NCBI RefSeq assembly: GCF_964275005.1
Contig: NW_027307651.1
Location: 744,001-808,000, forward strand
Length of the DNA stretch: 64,000 nt
From: Diadema setosum
Lineage: Eukaryota > Echinodermata > Echinoidea > Diadematoida > Diadematidae
Reading direction: 5' to 3'
Shown here: positions 34,069-46,942 of the stretch, one piece after another
Position numbering within the stretch: the stretch's first letter is position 1
How the letters are laid out: every line of letters begins with the position of its first letter
Position numbers and translations under genes: made by a program
The notes under the pieces: generated by a model
Seen by the model: the letters and a program-made list of their open reading frames with translations, nothing else
Told to the model about the DNA's origin: nothing
The model's database searches: none

Positions 34069-36540
34069 CTGAGAGAGTGAAATGATCACGCATTTTTAAA
34101 CTTAGAATTTCACCAACAATACGATACCTATGTTGAAAATGATTTATATTTTGTGGGACTACATACATCAAAGTTGCCATCTGTGAACATTTTGTGATGA
34201 TTGGTCATATCTTATGTCTATAAACAAGCAAAATATTGACAAACATGAGTGCAATTTTCACGACATTCAGACCTTCGCAACGGTCGGGAAACTGACCAAT
34301 GACGAGCGACCAGCCGCACGCTCTGGCGATCTCATTTGCATCGGTATGCAAATTGTCACACTCAAGTGAAAAGCGTGCGTGCGGCGGTCAAGACCGTTGC
34401 GTGCACGCACCTACCTTATTAGCACACATTTACATGATAAAGTATTGTAGCATACTACTTCGTGTTATATAAGGAATGCAATGTCGTACTTATGGATCTT
34501 CTATGAAAGCCATCTCGGCATGACAACCTGCTTATATTGGCATGAAAAGTTGGCCTTCTTCTTCCGCTGCCGAGTCCTGGGATTTGCTAAAACTCGGCGA
34601 ATTGAATAAATTCAAAAGTAAATCTTTTGCGTGTCCCTGCATGCATGTGATGTGTGTGAATGTTTTTGTGTATGTTTGTTATCATGACAGCGATGTTACT
34701 TGTAGTTGTTTGAAGAGTGAATGAATAATATTCTGATTATGTTATAAAATTGTTTAAAAAAAAAGAAACCACTTGGCCAAGAACAAACCGATTAGGGGAT
34801 GTACTGCATACAAACAACGCAGTCGATTGTGCTACTTCATCGAAGTCGTAAATTCATATAAATTGAATAGACCAGGTGGCCAGAGTATCAGGTTACATTG
34901 TACCTCCTTGAATAGACAGGATGTTGATACAAAAACATTCCTTAGACGCACGCGTAGACGCCATCTAAAAAGTCGGGGATTATGAGCATAATAGAGAAGT
35001 TCAAAGTCCGATTACAGACAGTCTCTTTTTTCCGCATCGGTCCATAGAATGCATTATAGTGATGTGCTTCGTATGTATTACGTAACCACTTTTACGGACC
35101 CCAATGATTTTATGGTTGTTGGGAAGCGAATGTGCAAGTTCTCATGTGGTTGTAACCAACATATATGTATAGAATTTAAACTTCGACAACGAAATACGCT
35201 GCAATAAAGTAAACAAGACATATGGCATTTTTTTTCTCTCATACGCTTAGCATTCGCCAAAAAATGTAGATATAATTATGATGTTCGGTATGATGTTTGC
35301 AGCATTTCAAAGAAGCAGTCAAAATAAAATAATATCCCATATTTCGATGATACCGACGATGGTGATGTCGACTGTTTAGTCTTTTTTGTTCTAGTTCTGT
35401 TTGAATTCCTCATAATATGCTAATATTCGGCTATAGTCGCTCTGTCAATTACTTATACATTTAGAAGTCTGAGGTGTTTTCAGTCCACTTCTTTCGTAAG
35501 TTCACGAGTCAATTTTTTTTTCGATCATTGAGTTCAATCCATTTATAATCAGTCAAATATGACAACTTATACCGAAAAAAAAAACGATTTTTCTTTTTTT
35601 TTCTTTGTAGAAAGCGCTCCAAATTTGCGAAGTGGTGATTCAATTTTGCGAGAGACGGAGATGTGATAACCACATCGCTTCAATTGAACACTTTGTTTAG
35701 GAGCAAGGTATTTCGGGCAATAAAAACATGAAATTAATGTTCTTGTCTGATCTCATGTTTATCGATGTAATGAAATTTTTTCATGTTGCTATTGAAGTAA
35801 TTTATGCACTTATCGTGCCTGTGTATTTTTTTATGTCTACGTATATCTCTGCATTTAGGTATGCCTACATTCATTCATTCCATTAGACTTCGTGAAATCG
35901 CATTGAAGCATTTTCATATTCATAAACGATTGCAGCAAATGCTCGTTTCCTTTATAGGCCTACATTATGCTTATTGAATGAGATTGTTAGTACTTCATTT
36001 TTGTTTTTGTCTTTTATCGGGGGATGACCGGTATACACAATAAAAAAATACTGATTTACACTCATGACATAAGAGAAGATCATTTCAGCAAAATTAGCCG
36101 TCTGTTATGAGATATCAAAGAATGCCGGGAGAAATGTCGTTTATTTCAACAAAAATATCGTCTTTTCCTTATTTTCTGAAGTGATGTAATAATTGTAGGT
36201 CTTCAAGCCTGTGTGGCTTGTGCTTGCCATATTATACTTCCATGATCATGTCGGCTTCTTCTACAGCTGCCGGATGGCCAACCTTTTTTGTTGCTAAATT
36301 GAATGAATTTCTCCGTCGAACTCGGGAATGCTCACCTGCGACCCTGTTTGAAAAGACGCTCTCTCATATTGAGACGAATTTGAATTCTCAATGGACATTC
36401 TAATTTGAATTGTGTTAAGGCTACGTAATTTGAAGTGATAGGATATAGTGAAAGGAAACTGAGATTGAATGAACATCTTCATTGCGCGATCTTTTTTTTA
36501 GGCGCTTTTGAATTACCTAACTGTGAAATTAGAAGACAAA

Positions 36541-36576
<36 letters not shown>

Positions 36577-37047
36577 TGACTGCAACATCTTTGCATAATG
36601 TTGAACCATTTTGAACACTCGAATATGTCGTTTTGCTCTTCCTTTGTAATACATTTGCCTCGATTAGTGCTGCTTCGATTTATCTCATTGCATCTCATTA
36701 CTTTCCTTTCCAGCTATCCACTTTTTCATTCCCATCATCTACAATTAATCGTTCAGATTGAATATCCCCATTGATGGTGGCGATCACCTTTCCAAGATAC
36801 TTTGCCCGTATTATTATATATAATCTCATAAGATATCACCATAACACAGTTTATAGGCAAACCTAGCCGTGTGTAATATTTCATTTCGTTTGCAAAAGTG
36901 TGTTCAGATTACCGTCCATGGAACTAAATTTAGAAGACCAGCCTATGTTTTTATCTCTTTATCTCTCAATCTTTCTTCTTATCGCATAGACTCCGATGTT
37001 TCGTTTGCAGACCGGAAGAGCTCATAAATGCTCCATCAACTGACTTG

Positions 37048-37064
37048 AATAGGTGTTATATATA

Positions 37065-37098
<34 letters not shown>

Positions 37099-37110
37099 TA
37101 TATATATAAC
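37048..37110. repeat. (AT)n microsatellite
   Basis: TA-repeat tracts broken by ATACAT; a separate (CA)n tract lies at 36543-36573. Confidence 0.85.
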
Positions 37111-39756
37111 AATAATCTATCCCGTTTGCTGATGATTATCATATCACTGTGTGACATTTAATTTCAAGTGATGTGCAGTGAACAATACCTTCCCGCCATT
37201 ACGGTAGAGTTATAAGGGAATCATGATTGCACATAAAATTTGCAACATACAACCCGACAGTAAACTTACAAATGCGCTCGTTGATCTCCTTTATTCATCT
37301 CATGGAAACCTAAGTCATATAATTATGGTCGAAATCTGGAGGCAGTCATGATGGATAATTTCACAAAGCAAACGTCTTTATACAAAAATGCATGGAGTTC
37401 GCAGGTTTAGTCACCATTAGCTGTCAAAGATTGCAAGAAAGATGCAACGATTTATCTGAATATTGAACATCCCATCAGGCTCTTGTCAACATTATGAAAA
37501 TTGTTGAAACAAAACCAAGAAACAAACTCAAATGTAAGATTGGTTTGAGAAACTCAACTTCGATGTTGCTTGAAGCTTTTTTTTTTCTCTCTCTCTCATA
37601 CTTATGAATGACAGCGTGATTATGTTATAAGATCGTTCAAAAAATCTACTCGGCCAACGAATCAAATAGAGGATATTCTGTATAATAGTCGTCATTTTCA
37701 TACAATGCAAGAGCCGATATTGCCACTATGGGGTCTTACAATTATATTCATCATGGTGAAACACAGCGTAACATATGCGCGTGTTATAGGCAAGAACACT
37801 TTGAATAGACCAGGTGGCCAGAGTATCAGGTTACATTGTACCTCCTTGAATAGACAGGATGTTGATACAAAAACATTCCTAAGACGCACTCGTAGACGCC
37901 ATCCGAAAAGTCGGGGATTATGAGCATAATAAAGAAGTTCAAAGGCCGATTACAGACAGTCTCTATATTCTGCACCGGTCCATAGAATGCATTATAGTGA
38001 TGTGCTTCGTATGTATTACGTAACCGCTTTTACGGACCCCAATGATTTTATGGTTGTTGAAAATCCAACGTGCAAGTTCTCATGTACTTGTTACGAACAT
38101 GTATTACAGAATTTAAACCTCGACAATGACATACGCTGCAATAAAGCGAGAAACAAGACATACGGCAGAAGTTGTCTTTTTTTCTCTCTCTCTCTCTCAT
38201 ACGCTTAGAATTCACAAATAAAAATTATGATGTTCAGTATTTGATGTTTGCAGTATTTCAAAGAGGCAGTCAAAATAAAATTACATCCCATATTACGACG
38301 ATACCGACAATGGTGATGTTGACTGTTTAGTCTTTTTTGGTTCTAGTTTTGTATGAATTCTTCATAATATGCTAATTTTCGGCTATAGTCGCTCTGTGTT
38401 AAGTCTGGGTTTTTCAGTCCATCTCTTTCGGAAGTTCACAAGTCAAATGATTTCGCGATCATTGAGTTATAATGGTTTAGGCAACACACTATCGTTTTGT
38501 AGCTCAATCGATTTATAATCAGTAGAATATGGTAACTCATGCCTAAAAAAAAATAATAAACTTTTTTTTATGTAAATTTGTAGAAAGCACTCCAAATTTG
38601 CGAAGTGATGATTCAGTTTTGCGAGAGACGGAGATGTGATAACCCGTCGCTTCAATTGAACACTCTACTTTGTTTAGGAGCATGGAATTTCGAGCAATAA
38701 AAGCATGAAATGTTCTTGTCCATCTCATATATTGATGTGATCAAATGTTTTCATGCTGCTATTGAAGTGGTTTATGCACTTATCGTGGCTGCGTATTTTT
38801 TATAATAATTGCATTATACATCTCTGTATTTACGTAGACCTACTTGCATTCATTCCTTTAGACTTCGTGAAATCGCATTGAAGCATTTTCATATTCATAA
38901 ACGATAGCAGCAAATGCTCGTTTCCTTTATACATTATGCTTATTGAATGAGAATAGTACTTCATTTTCTGTCTTTTACCGGGCGATGACTCGTATACACA
39001 ATAAAACAAAACAATATTGATTTACACTCATGACATAAGAGAATTTTCAGCAAGATTAACCGTCTGTTATGAGAGATCGAAGAATGTCGGGAGAAATGTC
39101 GTTTATTTCAACAAACATATCATCTTTTCGTTATTTTCTGAAGTGATGTAATGATTTTAGACCTTCAAGCTTGTGTGACATGTGCTCGCCGTTCTCCCAT
39201 GGTCATGTCGTCTTCTTCTATCAGCTGGCGGGTGGTCAACCTATTTGTTTCTAATATGAATGAACTTCTCCGACGAACTCGGAAATGCTCACCTGCGACC
39301 CTGTCTGAAAAGATACTCTCTCACATTGATGCGAATCTGAATTCTCGATGGGAATTCTAATTTGAATTGTGCTAATGCTACATTTTTTGAAGTGATAGGA
39401 CATAGTGAAAGGCAAAAGAGGTTGAATGAACATCTTCATGGCGCGGTCTTTTTTTCTTTTTTTTGTTGTTGGCTATTTTGAATTACGTAACTACGAAATT
39501 GGAAGGCAAACGTACACAAAAAATGACTGTAAAATCTTTGCATAATGTTGTACCCTTTTGCCCTTTTTTGCCGTTTTGCTCTTCCTTTGTAATACATTTG
39601 TCTCAATTAGTGTTCCTTCATTTTATCTCATTACATCTCATCACTTTCCTTTCCAGCTATCCCCTTCTTCATTCCCATATACAAACGTGTAGATTGAATA
39701 TTATCATTGATGGTGATGATCGCTTCTCCAAGATACTCTGCCCATAAAATTTATAT

Positions 39757-39763
39757 ATGTATG

Positions 39764-39818
<55 letters not shown>

Positions 39819-39914
39819 GTATATATACAGATATATATATATATATATATACAGATATATATACAGATACATATATATATACATATGTATATATATATAT
39901 ACATATATATACAG
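39757..39914. repeat. long interrupted (AT)n microsatellite
   Basis: ATAT runs with periodic CAGATA, CATATGTA and GTATAT interruptions over about 155 bp. Overlapping open frames here (YIYIYI-type) are artefacts. Confidence 0.9.
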
Positions 39915-41917
39915 ATTATGTATTATATAAAACGTGGAAAGATATTACCAAAACACAGGTTGTAGGCAAACCTCATCTTGTATAATTTTACATTACGTTT
40001 GAAAAATCTTTTCAGATTATCTACCGTCAATCAAACAAAATTTAGATGACCAGCCTATTTTTCTCTCCTTTTTCTCTTCTCATCGTATAGACTGCCCTGT
40101 TTCATCTGAAGAGCTCATACATGTTCTGTCAACTGGCTTAAACAGGACCGGTGTTTTATTCTTAGTTTTTTTTTTTCTATGTAAGAAATAACGATACTCA
40201 TTTAGGTTGGTGATTACTTTTTATAATAATTAAATATATGTCTTGTATCACTGTGAGAAATCTCATCTCACTTGATACATAGTGAATAATTAAATCATTA
40301 TCTTCCCGACATTACGTCGAAGTTGTAAAGGAATTGTAAGATCGCACAGAAAAATAGCAGCATCAAACCCCGATAATAAACTCACAAATCGACTCGGTGA
40401 TATCTTGTATGCATCCAATGAAAACCTATTATAAGTTGCATGATCGAAATTTGTAGGTAGTCACGATTGATAATTTCAGGAAGCAAACTTCTTTATACAG
40501 ACTTCTTCAGAGGATGGCAGGTATCGCGCAAGCGCGGATTATGCATTTTTATTCGTCTCAAAGAAAGTTAGAAAGATGCAAAGATTTGTTTGAATATTGA
40601 ACATATTCCAGGCTCTTGTCAATTTTATGGGAATTACTGAAACAGAACCAAGAAATAAACTCAATTGGACGTTATTCTATTACGAAATTCGACTTTGATA
40701 AATCAGTATCACCAATTCTACTTGTAATATTACATCGTTGATGGTTTGCCTAAAATATAGTGTTGAAATAAAGCCACGTGCTTCTGTTACAGACACGCGA
40801 GCTTTGTATTTGGATACAAGTAGCGGGGACAAACAAGGTGTAACAGATTTTCAAATGTTGTATACAATGAATAAACTTCCTTCTGTTTCCAAAATTCATT
40901 GACTAGCTATGGTAAGGAATTTTGTGAAAAACAGGAAGTCAAGAGTGGGTTCGTGTGCCTTTGATATCGCCACAATACGAGATTTACTTGGCGTGTCTTA
41001 CAGTCGTGTAAATGGAAATACGCAAGCCTGTACACAATCCTCCGATCGATCGCTTTTCATTGAAAGACTTTGAAGGCTTGTGATCAACGGATTACAGTTT
41101 CCATAAAAGATTGCCTCCATGAATCAGTAAATTCAAGACAATTATGTAGTAGAAATTTGCGACACCCTCGACATAGCCTGGTGCCCAATAATAAAAGACG
41201 CTATTCATTTGAGTTGACGAGAGAACGTAAATTGACGATCGTATAGTACGTGAAGTTCAAACCGCGCGCGCGAACCCAGATAGCGAAGGGAAGCGACATT
41301 ATTATTCATGAGCGGTCGTTATTCATCCAATCAGAAAGCGGATTCCTACACCGCATACACGGCAATTTGATGATTGGGTAAAGCGGGACCGTAAGTCACA
41401 CCCCCTTAGTAACCCTCGGTTTGGACTCGATTTTGGAAAACCTGTCCGTCTGTGGGGGTGTTCGCTCGCCAAAGCAAACCGTCCTAAACGGGTTAAAAGT
41501 ATATCAAGACTTACCGGTCATTTATATTAGCATTGCAATGTTGAGCTGGTACAATTTTTTTCCATCATTAACTATAATGATGGTTGCTTTTTTATGCCCC
41601 TATTCCATGTTGTGTACGCACGCACACCTTTATGTAGCACTGAAGAACCTAAATTTCATTTCGGACTTTGGACAAGGAAGAAGCAATGAAAAAAAAAGAA
41701 AAAAAAACTCTTATGTGAAACAGAAAATGTTGTCCTGTACTTCATTCGAACCATGATTATGCACTTGTCACACACGATGGAAGAGGTGCATACACGCCTC
41801 GGTGAACCTGAAAAAAAAAAAAAAAAAAAACACCTCCTTTTAAACTGGCGTGTTTTACTCTATGCAATCTGAAAAATACGGCGACTTTGAAAAACTAGCC
41901 AGCACTTATGGCACAGG

Positions 41918-42143
41918 AGGGTTACATTATCACCAACACTAGCTCTTTTTCTGCGGGAATTGCGCTTGCCTCGAAAGGGCGCATTGCAAGAAGAATGTTC
42001 GACAATCTCCATTTTTAGAGAACTGTGATGACTGTGATTAGAGAGGTGCTCTGATCGCATCATAACACGGTTGTAGGTCATTACCATCAAAACGTTTCCT
42101 TCACTTTCCTGTGCATAAATTTCTCCGTCTTTGTCTACCTGTG
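41918..42143 (+). promoter_or_regulatory. conserved 5' block before copy C
   Basis: Shares GCTTGCCTCGAAAGGG, TTCGACAATC, CTGTGATGACTGTGAT, ACATTACCATCAAAAC-like strings and CTGTGATGGATAAA at the start codon with the blocks of copies B and D. Confidence 0.55.
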
Positions 42144-42216
42144 ATGGATAAAATATCCTCCCTCGTACTCCTATCGACATTAACTGCTTCTGTGTTTTGT
42201 GGCCCCGCTGGAGTAG
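42144..42216 (+). CDS. copy C exon 1: signal peptide
   Basis: Encodes MDKISSLVLLSTLTASVFCG and continues PAGV; donor GTAG|GTAAGT. Length (73 nt) and phase equal those of copies B and D. Confidence 0.75.
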
Positions 42217-42637
42217 GTAAGTATAAATCCATTTTGATGAACTTGCCTTCATGGAGCAGTATAACGTTATCAAATATCACCGAGAAATATCACTGAAGGG
42301 CGTTGTTAAAAAGATAAAGTTACGCAGAAAATCATGTGTATAATGTAGAATCACCATATTTTTGTTCGACGTAAGAAGGTCGTTTAGTCATTTCCTGTTA
42401 GTCTCGAATTTCCGCTCATTTCATTTCAAATGCATTCACATTTTTTTATTTTGTAAAACTGCTTATTATTCCCCATACGAGTAGTTTCAGAGCAAAAGTC
42501 GTTCTGTTATCCAAAGATGGTTGCGGGTGCTTTCGCAGTTCGTGTTGTTTGCCTTATAGAATGCAGCTGGTACTGCGTATTATTGAAATCTATGAAATTC
42601 TTCCGTCGAGATGATTAGAACCAACACTTGCTGTCGG

Positions 42638-42715
42638 GCGGAAGCTCGGTGGTCTAGTGAAGATGACGCCTGTCCGGAGATCAGGAAATCGTAGGTTCGA
42701 ATCCTGTTCGAGTAT
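42638..42715 (+). mobile_element. tRNA-like SINE head in copy C intron 1
   Basis: GCTCGGTGGTCTAGTGAAGA resembles a box A, and GTAGGTTCGAATCCTG is a clear box B; a T-run follows 15 bp later. The anticodon region CCTGTCCGGAGATCAGG pairs partly. It differs from the head in copy B intron 1, so the two insertions are independent. Confidence 0.5.
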
Positions 42716-43691
42716 GTACGCCCATGATTTTTTTTTTTATCATGGCTACTACTGAATAAAGACTGATCACTTATTTACGTCGACGTAGGGAAATTTGTCA
42801 ATCAGTTGCAATTCACCGTCTTGTTTGATATGCTCTATGAAAAATCACCCATACAAAATTATACACACCTGTTCTAACTCGTCATGAAGGTGAAGTAACA
42901 AAGTCTGGGTAAATTCGAAATGGCAAGGAGAAAAATCAACAATTGTAGTTATGGAATGAAACATGACATACATATTTAAAGAAGTCATTGCAATGAAATA
43001 AGAAAAAAAAAGTCCTAGTCAATTCGGAAACATGATATAAAACAGCATACTTTGTCTTACGCGAGACCCGTTTAATTGATAGTATCAATTACAATTACAT
43101 TCAGATTACATGTACATGATTATAACATATCTATTTCAACTCACCTATATCACCACGCAAACAGAACACATGTAAATCTTAACAATTGTATTCACATGTA
43201 TATGTGTAAAACCGGATGAAACTCCAGATGCAAACGAGTAAAGACAATTAAAAGTGGCCTATTCCAAGTCTAAAGTACACAAGTATACGACCTTTATGAT
43301 TGGTACAATCTAAATTGGTGGGAGGAACTTACTGAAAATATAATAAGCTTCTATGGAATAAGTAAGTTTAAAGGAAACAGAATATGACAATATATAAGCG
43401 TGAACAAATTATACACATGGATGCAATTTCACACAAACCTCCCACTAGAGAGGTCTAGGAAAATTCCAAGTGTGACATTAGTTATCAATTGCTGTAGTTA
43501 CTTTTTATAGATGTATGAAAGTTAGTATGATATGTTGTGTTATGCTGTGCCTCACTTTCAATCCAAACTGATATAGAAAAATAAATCATTATTAAAGAAA
43601 TAGGCAATCCTGATACACACTATTTTGTCTAAAATGTTAGAAATATATGTAAGCGAAGATATATGTTTATAATTAAATACATCAAATTCAT

Positions 43692-43829
43692 CACCCCTTT
43701 TTCAATATCGGGACAACGTCAGCTATTTTCAAATCGCTTGTTATTATGCCTGATGAACGTGTCAGATTCAAAATATACGTAAGAAGATTAAGAATTTGCA
43801 ATATAATTTTTAATAAATATATTATCAGT
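43692..43829 (-). mobile_element. LINE reverse-transcriptase fragment
   Basis: On the minus strand 45 codons are open and include LTYILNLTRSSGIITSDLKI and then ADVVPILKKG, the well-known region of non-LTR reverse transcriptases upstream of the catalytic palm (Jockey/CR1-like style). The frame ends straight after KKG. Old fragment in copy C intron 1. Confidence 0.8.
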
Positions 43830-44424
43830 ATCGTATCCAGTACTTATGTCGATTGTTGAAGTAAAGAGGCGTTGAAAAAAAATAAAAAATAAAGAAGTAT
43901 CAGCCAATATGATAATATACCTCACAACTATAACCTTTTAGAAGATGGCGGTGGCAGAAATGAAATTTAGAACTGAGTGGATGTGACAGTCACAATACGA
44001 GATATGGAGTCGTATATACTTATCAAGAAAAAATGAGCTTCAACATTGCACCTTCACATGTGAAACACTGGCAGAACATTTCAGACCAGAAAGGTGCAAA
44101 GTGGGACCCTGAAAGGTGCTCAACGGCTGTAAGGTGCAAATTTGCACCCGTAGAGGTGCTACATGATGTCACATGTAAATGCGCTATTTTTCGTGGAGTA
44201 TGCGCGTGTCATGACATACTTCTTTTTCTTTTTTTTTAACGCTTGCCAAATTTGCATAGTATTTGCATTTTGCACTTTCTAGCCTTATTTGTACAATAGA
44301 AAACCAAACCGCAAATATGTAGCTGTATTTCCTCGATTTAGATGATTGAAGTAAATGAAAGCTACCTTAGTTATTTGCTAAGTGAGAAAATGTGTGTCAT
44401 CTCATGAACTTTCTGTTTCCCCAG

Positions 44425-44766
44425 CGATGGCATCAAAACATGCAATCAAGGAATGCGTCCATAAGAGCCAGTCACATCAAAGCGGGTGTACGTACCAAAC
44501 TCCGTCCAACGCTACTTCCATCATACTTACATGTGTCATGAGTGGATTCAAACCTGATGTTTCTATGATGTGGACGGATGAGTCTGGAAAGAGACTGAAA
44601 TCTATGGCTTCGCGACAGACAATACTATCTGACGACACATACGAGCGGTTCGAGAAAATCACAGTTTCAGCTAAACATGGGGCAGAGCAAACATTCGTGT
44701 GTACAGCTACCGGTGACTCGATGAATGGAACGTCAACCAAATAAATTACTCTTCTGCCTCTTTCAG
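44425..44766 (+). CDS. copy C exon 2: Ig-like domain with terminal stop
   Basis: Domain features are intact: LTCVMSGFKPDVSMMW, QTFVCTATG, the extra N-terminal Cys pair and both glycosylation sites (SNATS, MNGTS). TAA at 44742-44744 replaces the Glu codon of the G strand (TSTKEIT in B and D). Confidence 0.8.
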
Positions 44767-45281
44767 GTTCTGTGAAAAGTTGCCAATTTTCTGTTCTTGA
44801 ATAATAATGAGTCATGTTATGCCTTGATTCTAATTCGTCTCGGGAAAGTCTAATCTGAGCGGGTAGTTTTAGGAGTTTAATTCATCAACCACAAAAACTT
44901 ATAAGTGCCTTTTACTATTAAAAACACATGTTTAAAGAGGGCCTTAATTAGCTTCACTGAGTAAAGAAAAGGTCCTATAACGATGTAATTTTGTGAACAA
45001 CGGTTGTACCCGTGTAGTCAACGAGACCGGCACCATGGGTCATACAACCCATAAGTTCGACACTAGGCAAATAAGGCCAACAAGTCCCAATCATAACAAC
45101 ACGGGAACTTCAGATGCTCAGTTTTGGTGTTTTGGGCTTTCTGTTGTTGTTGTTGTTTCTTACAGAATACGTCGATGTAAAATTACGTTGACAGTTATGT
45201 CGACATAATTTGTACAACTTCTATAATAACTCAAGTAAGTAGTTAATATCGCATTTTGACCGTGTTTATATCAAATTTCAG

Positions 45282-45407
45282 GAAAGAGCAATAATATCGG
45301 TCTCATCGTTGGACTAGTCGTTGGTATACCTGCGGCCGTATTCATCCTATTTCTCCTTGTTCGAAAGTTTCTGCTAAAACGCGGTAAGGACTACCTACAG
45401 CAAAGAG
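45282..45407 (+). CDS. copy C exon 3: membrane span, altered donor
   Basis: Encodes NNIGLIVGLVVGIPAAVFIL and a basic end. The expected donor reads AGAG|GCTTTT. A stronger GCG|GTAAGG lies 24 nt upstream (exon end 45383) and keeps phase 1, so it could serve instead. Confidence 0.65.
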
Positions 45408-45582
45408 GCTTTTTTTTTTTTCGTCGTTTATTAATTCGATTGTGTGTGTGTGTGTTTTTATAACCAGTAAAACAGAATGACGAAGGATGTTTGTAACTTT
45501 CTATCTATACGATCAACATTGTGTTGAAGGCCACCGCACACTATAAGACTTTCGGTCGCACGACCATGACGACTCAGTTTTA

Positions 45583-45586
<4 letters not shown>

Positions 45587-45638
<52 letters not shown>

Positions 45639-45640
45639 TG
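45587..45640. repeat. (ATT)n microsatellite
   Basis: Uninterrupted trinucleotide tract in intron 3 of copy C. Confidence 0.95.
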
Positions 45641-45856
45641 GGGGGATCTGGAATAAACAAGCTTGTTTATTCTGAGGATTTCGGATCCAAAGTTTGCCAG
45701 TCTGCCTTTAATCAATTACTTCTGCCTTGTCCTGGTAATAGCTTCGGTACAGATTCAGGAATACATATTCTGCTTTTTTTTTTTTTTTTTAATGGAAGCA
45801 GCTCGCCCTTTACTGTAGCCTGTAAGGTTTATAAAATCGCTGTTCCTGTTGTCCAA

Positions 45857-45987
45857 TTTCGGAAGAACCACCACGGACCGGGCAGACAATACCAAAGAGT
45901 GAAGATGAGTGCAGAGCGTGGTACTCCATACAATGGGCAGATTTCAACCTTTGTTGCAGACGACTCAAAGATGTATCGACACCGCGC
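45857..45987 (+). CDS. copy C exon 4: cytosolic linker, altered acceptor
   Basis: Open in phase and 131 nt long as in B and D, with AWYSIQWADFNLCCRRLKDV. The acceptor CCAG of copy D is CCAA here; the next AG is nine bases inside (exon from 45866), which would drop three codons and keep frame. Confidence 0.6.
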
Positions 45988-46658
45988 GTAAGTATATTTT
46001 GAGGTAGTTATAAGAAGGTCACCGTGAAGGGTGACATCCCTGTTCATGCAGACAAGAAGTGTATTAGTGAAATGTCACCAGTGGTGTTGTGTAGGCCTCC
46101 CCTTCGATGATGCTGAAAGCAAAAGATATGCACAATTCAAAGAGTTTATCTTGAGCAAGTTGAGGTGGTTGCAATAGTCTATAGGGCGAAAAATCGTTAT
46201 GAATATAAAATAGATATGTCCATTAATATCTATATACTGTATATTTGACACATGTTGGGAGGAAAGAATCACTTTGAAGAAATTGAATAATAATATAAAA
46301 AATCTCAGGCTGACGTGGTTAATTCGTCTTTGTTGAAATATTCAGATAAGGAAAATATGTTATTCTTTAAGTATAAAAAAGATTCCTAGTGATTTTGACA
46401 ACTATATGCACCCCTACTTAGGTAAAAAAGAAGAATATGCTCACATAATCTAAAATATATATGTATAATAATGCCACGGCAGAATGACTGCAATTCATTT
46501 CAACGATTTCACAGACACCATTGGGCTCATTTCCAAGTCATTATTTTTATTGACAACAGTTTTACACAATCACATTAAACACAATTTAGTTGTATGGACA
46601 CAATTTTTTTCATCAGCTTGGGATATTATAAGTACAATATATATATATATATATATAT

Positions 46659-46901
46659 GAAGGGTTTGTTTGCAAAAACCGATAAGTCAATTTTTGAAGA
46701 TTTTGAAGTACGATCTCTGTCATAAAGTACAAAATAATACCTTTTAAATGATATATCGGGCACTACATATAAAGGTATATTTTTGAAGTTATGGTCAAAA
46801 GAAGCAAAATTTTCTTATTATTCTCTTTATTTTTCTTGACCTTTAATCGCAAATATCTCAATTTGGCAAATATGGACTTATCGGTTTTTGCAAACAAACT
46901 C

Positions 46902-46904
<3 letters not shown>
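46659..46904. mobile_element. GAAGAGTTTG-ended MITE, copy 3, inside (AT)n
   Basis: Ends GAAGGGTTTGTTTGCAAAAA and TTTTTGCAAACAAACTCTTC, with ATATATAT directly on both sides. Body agrees with copies at 32315 and 33461 (inverted). Confidence 0.85.

Positions 46905-46942
<38 letters not shown>

Larger units (their letters stand above)
34731..40670 (+). repeat. about 3-kb internal tandem duplication
   Basis: Unit 1 runs about 34731-37535 and unit 2 about 37605-40670. Shared landmarks occur in order: CAGGTGGCCAGAGTATCAGG (34871, 37811), CGAACTCGG (36315, 39273), TTCCCG-CATTACG (37190, 40303), GAACATCTTC and the stretch near GATGCAA (37441, 40575). Most of the two units is moderately diverged, but 34861-35122 versus 37801-38062 is much better conserved. 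Confidence 0.8.
33994..41492. mobile_element. 7.5-kb TTAA-flanked piggyBac-like non-autonomous transposon
   Basis: A TTAA tetranucleotide at 33990-33993 and another at 41493-41496 flank a 13-bp TIR: CCCGTTTAGGACG at the left and its reverse complement CGTCCTAAACGGG at the right. TTAA target duplication with CCC-starting TIRs is the hallmark of the piggyBac superfamily. No transposase was found; the longest open frames are short and lack the DDD core. The interior is a diverged tandem duplication of about 3 kb. It separates copies B and C of the gene array. Confidence 0.75.

Noticed and set aside
34773-37923. Gene encoding RPGGQSIRLHC-type protein
   Set aside because: Two short frames share about 40 C-terminal codons only because they lie in the duplicated, nearly identical island; upstream parts are unrelated and no start or splice context is shared.
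39669-39985. Open frames with YIYIYI repeats on both strands
   Set aside because: They are translations of the (AT)n microsatellite.
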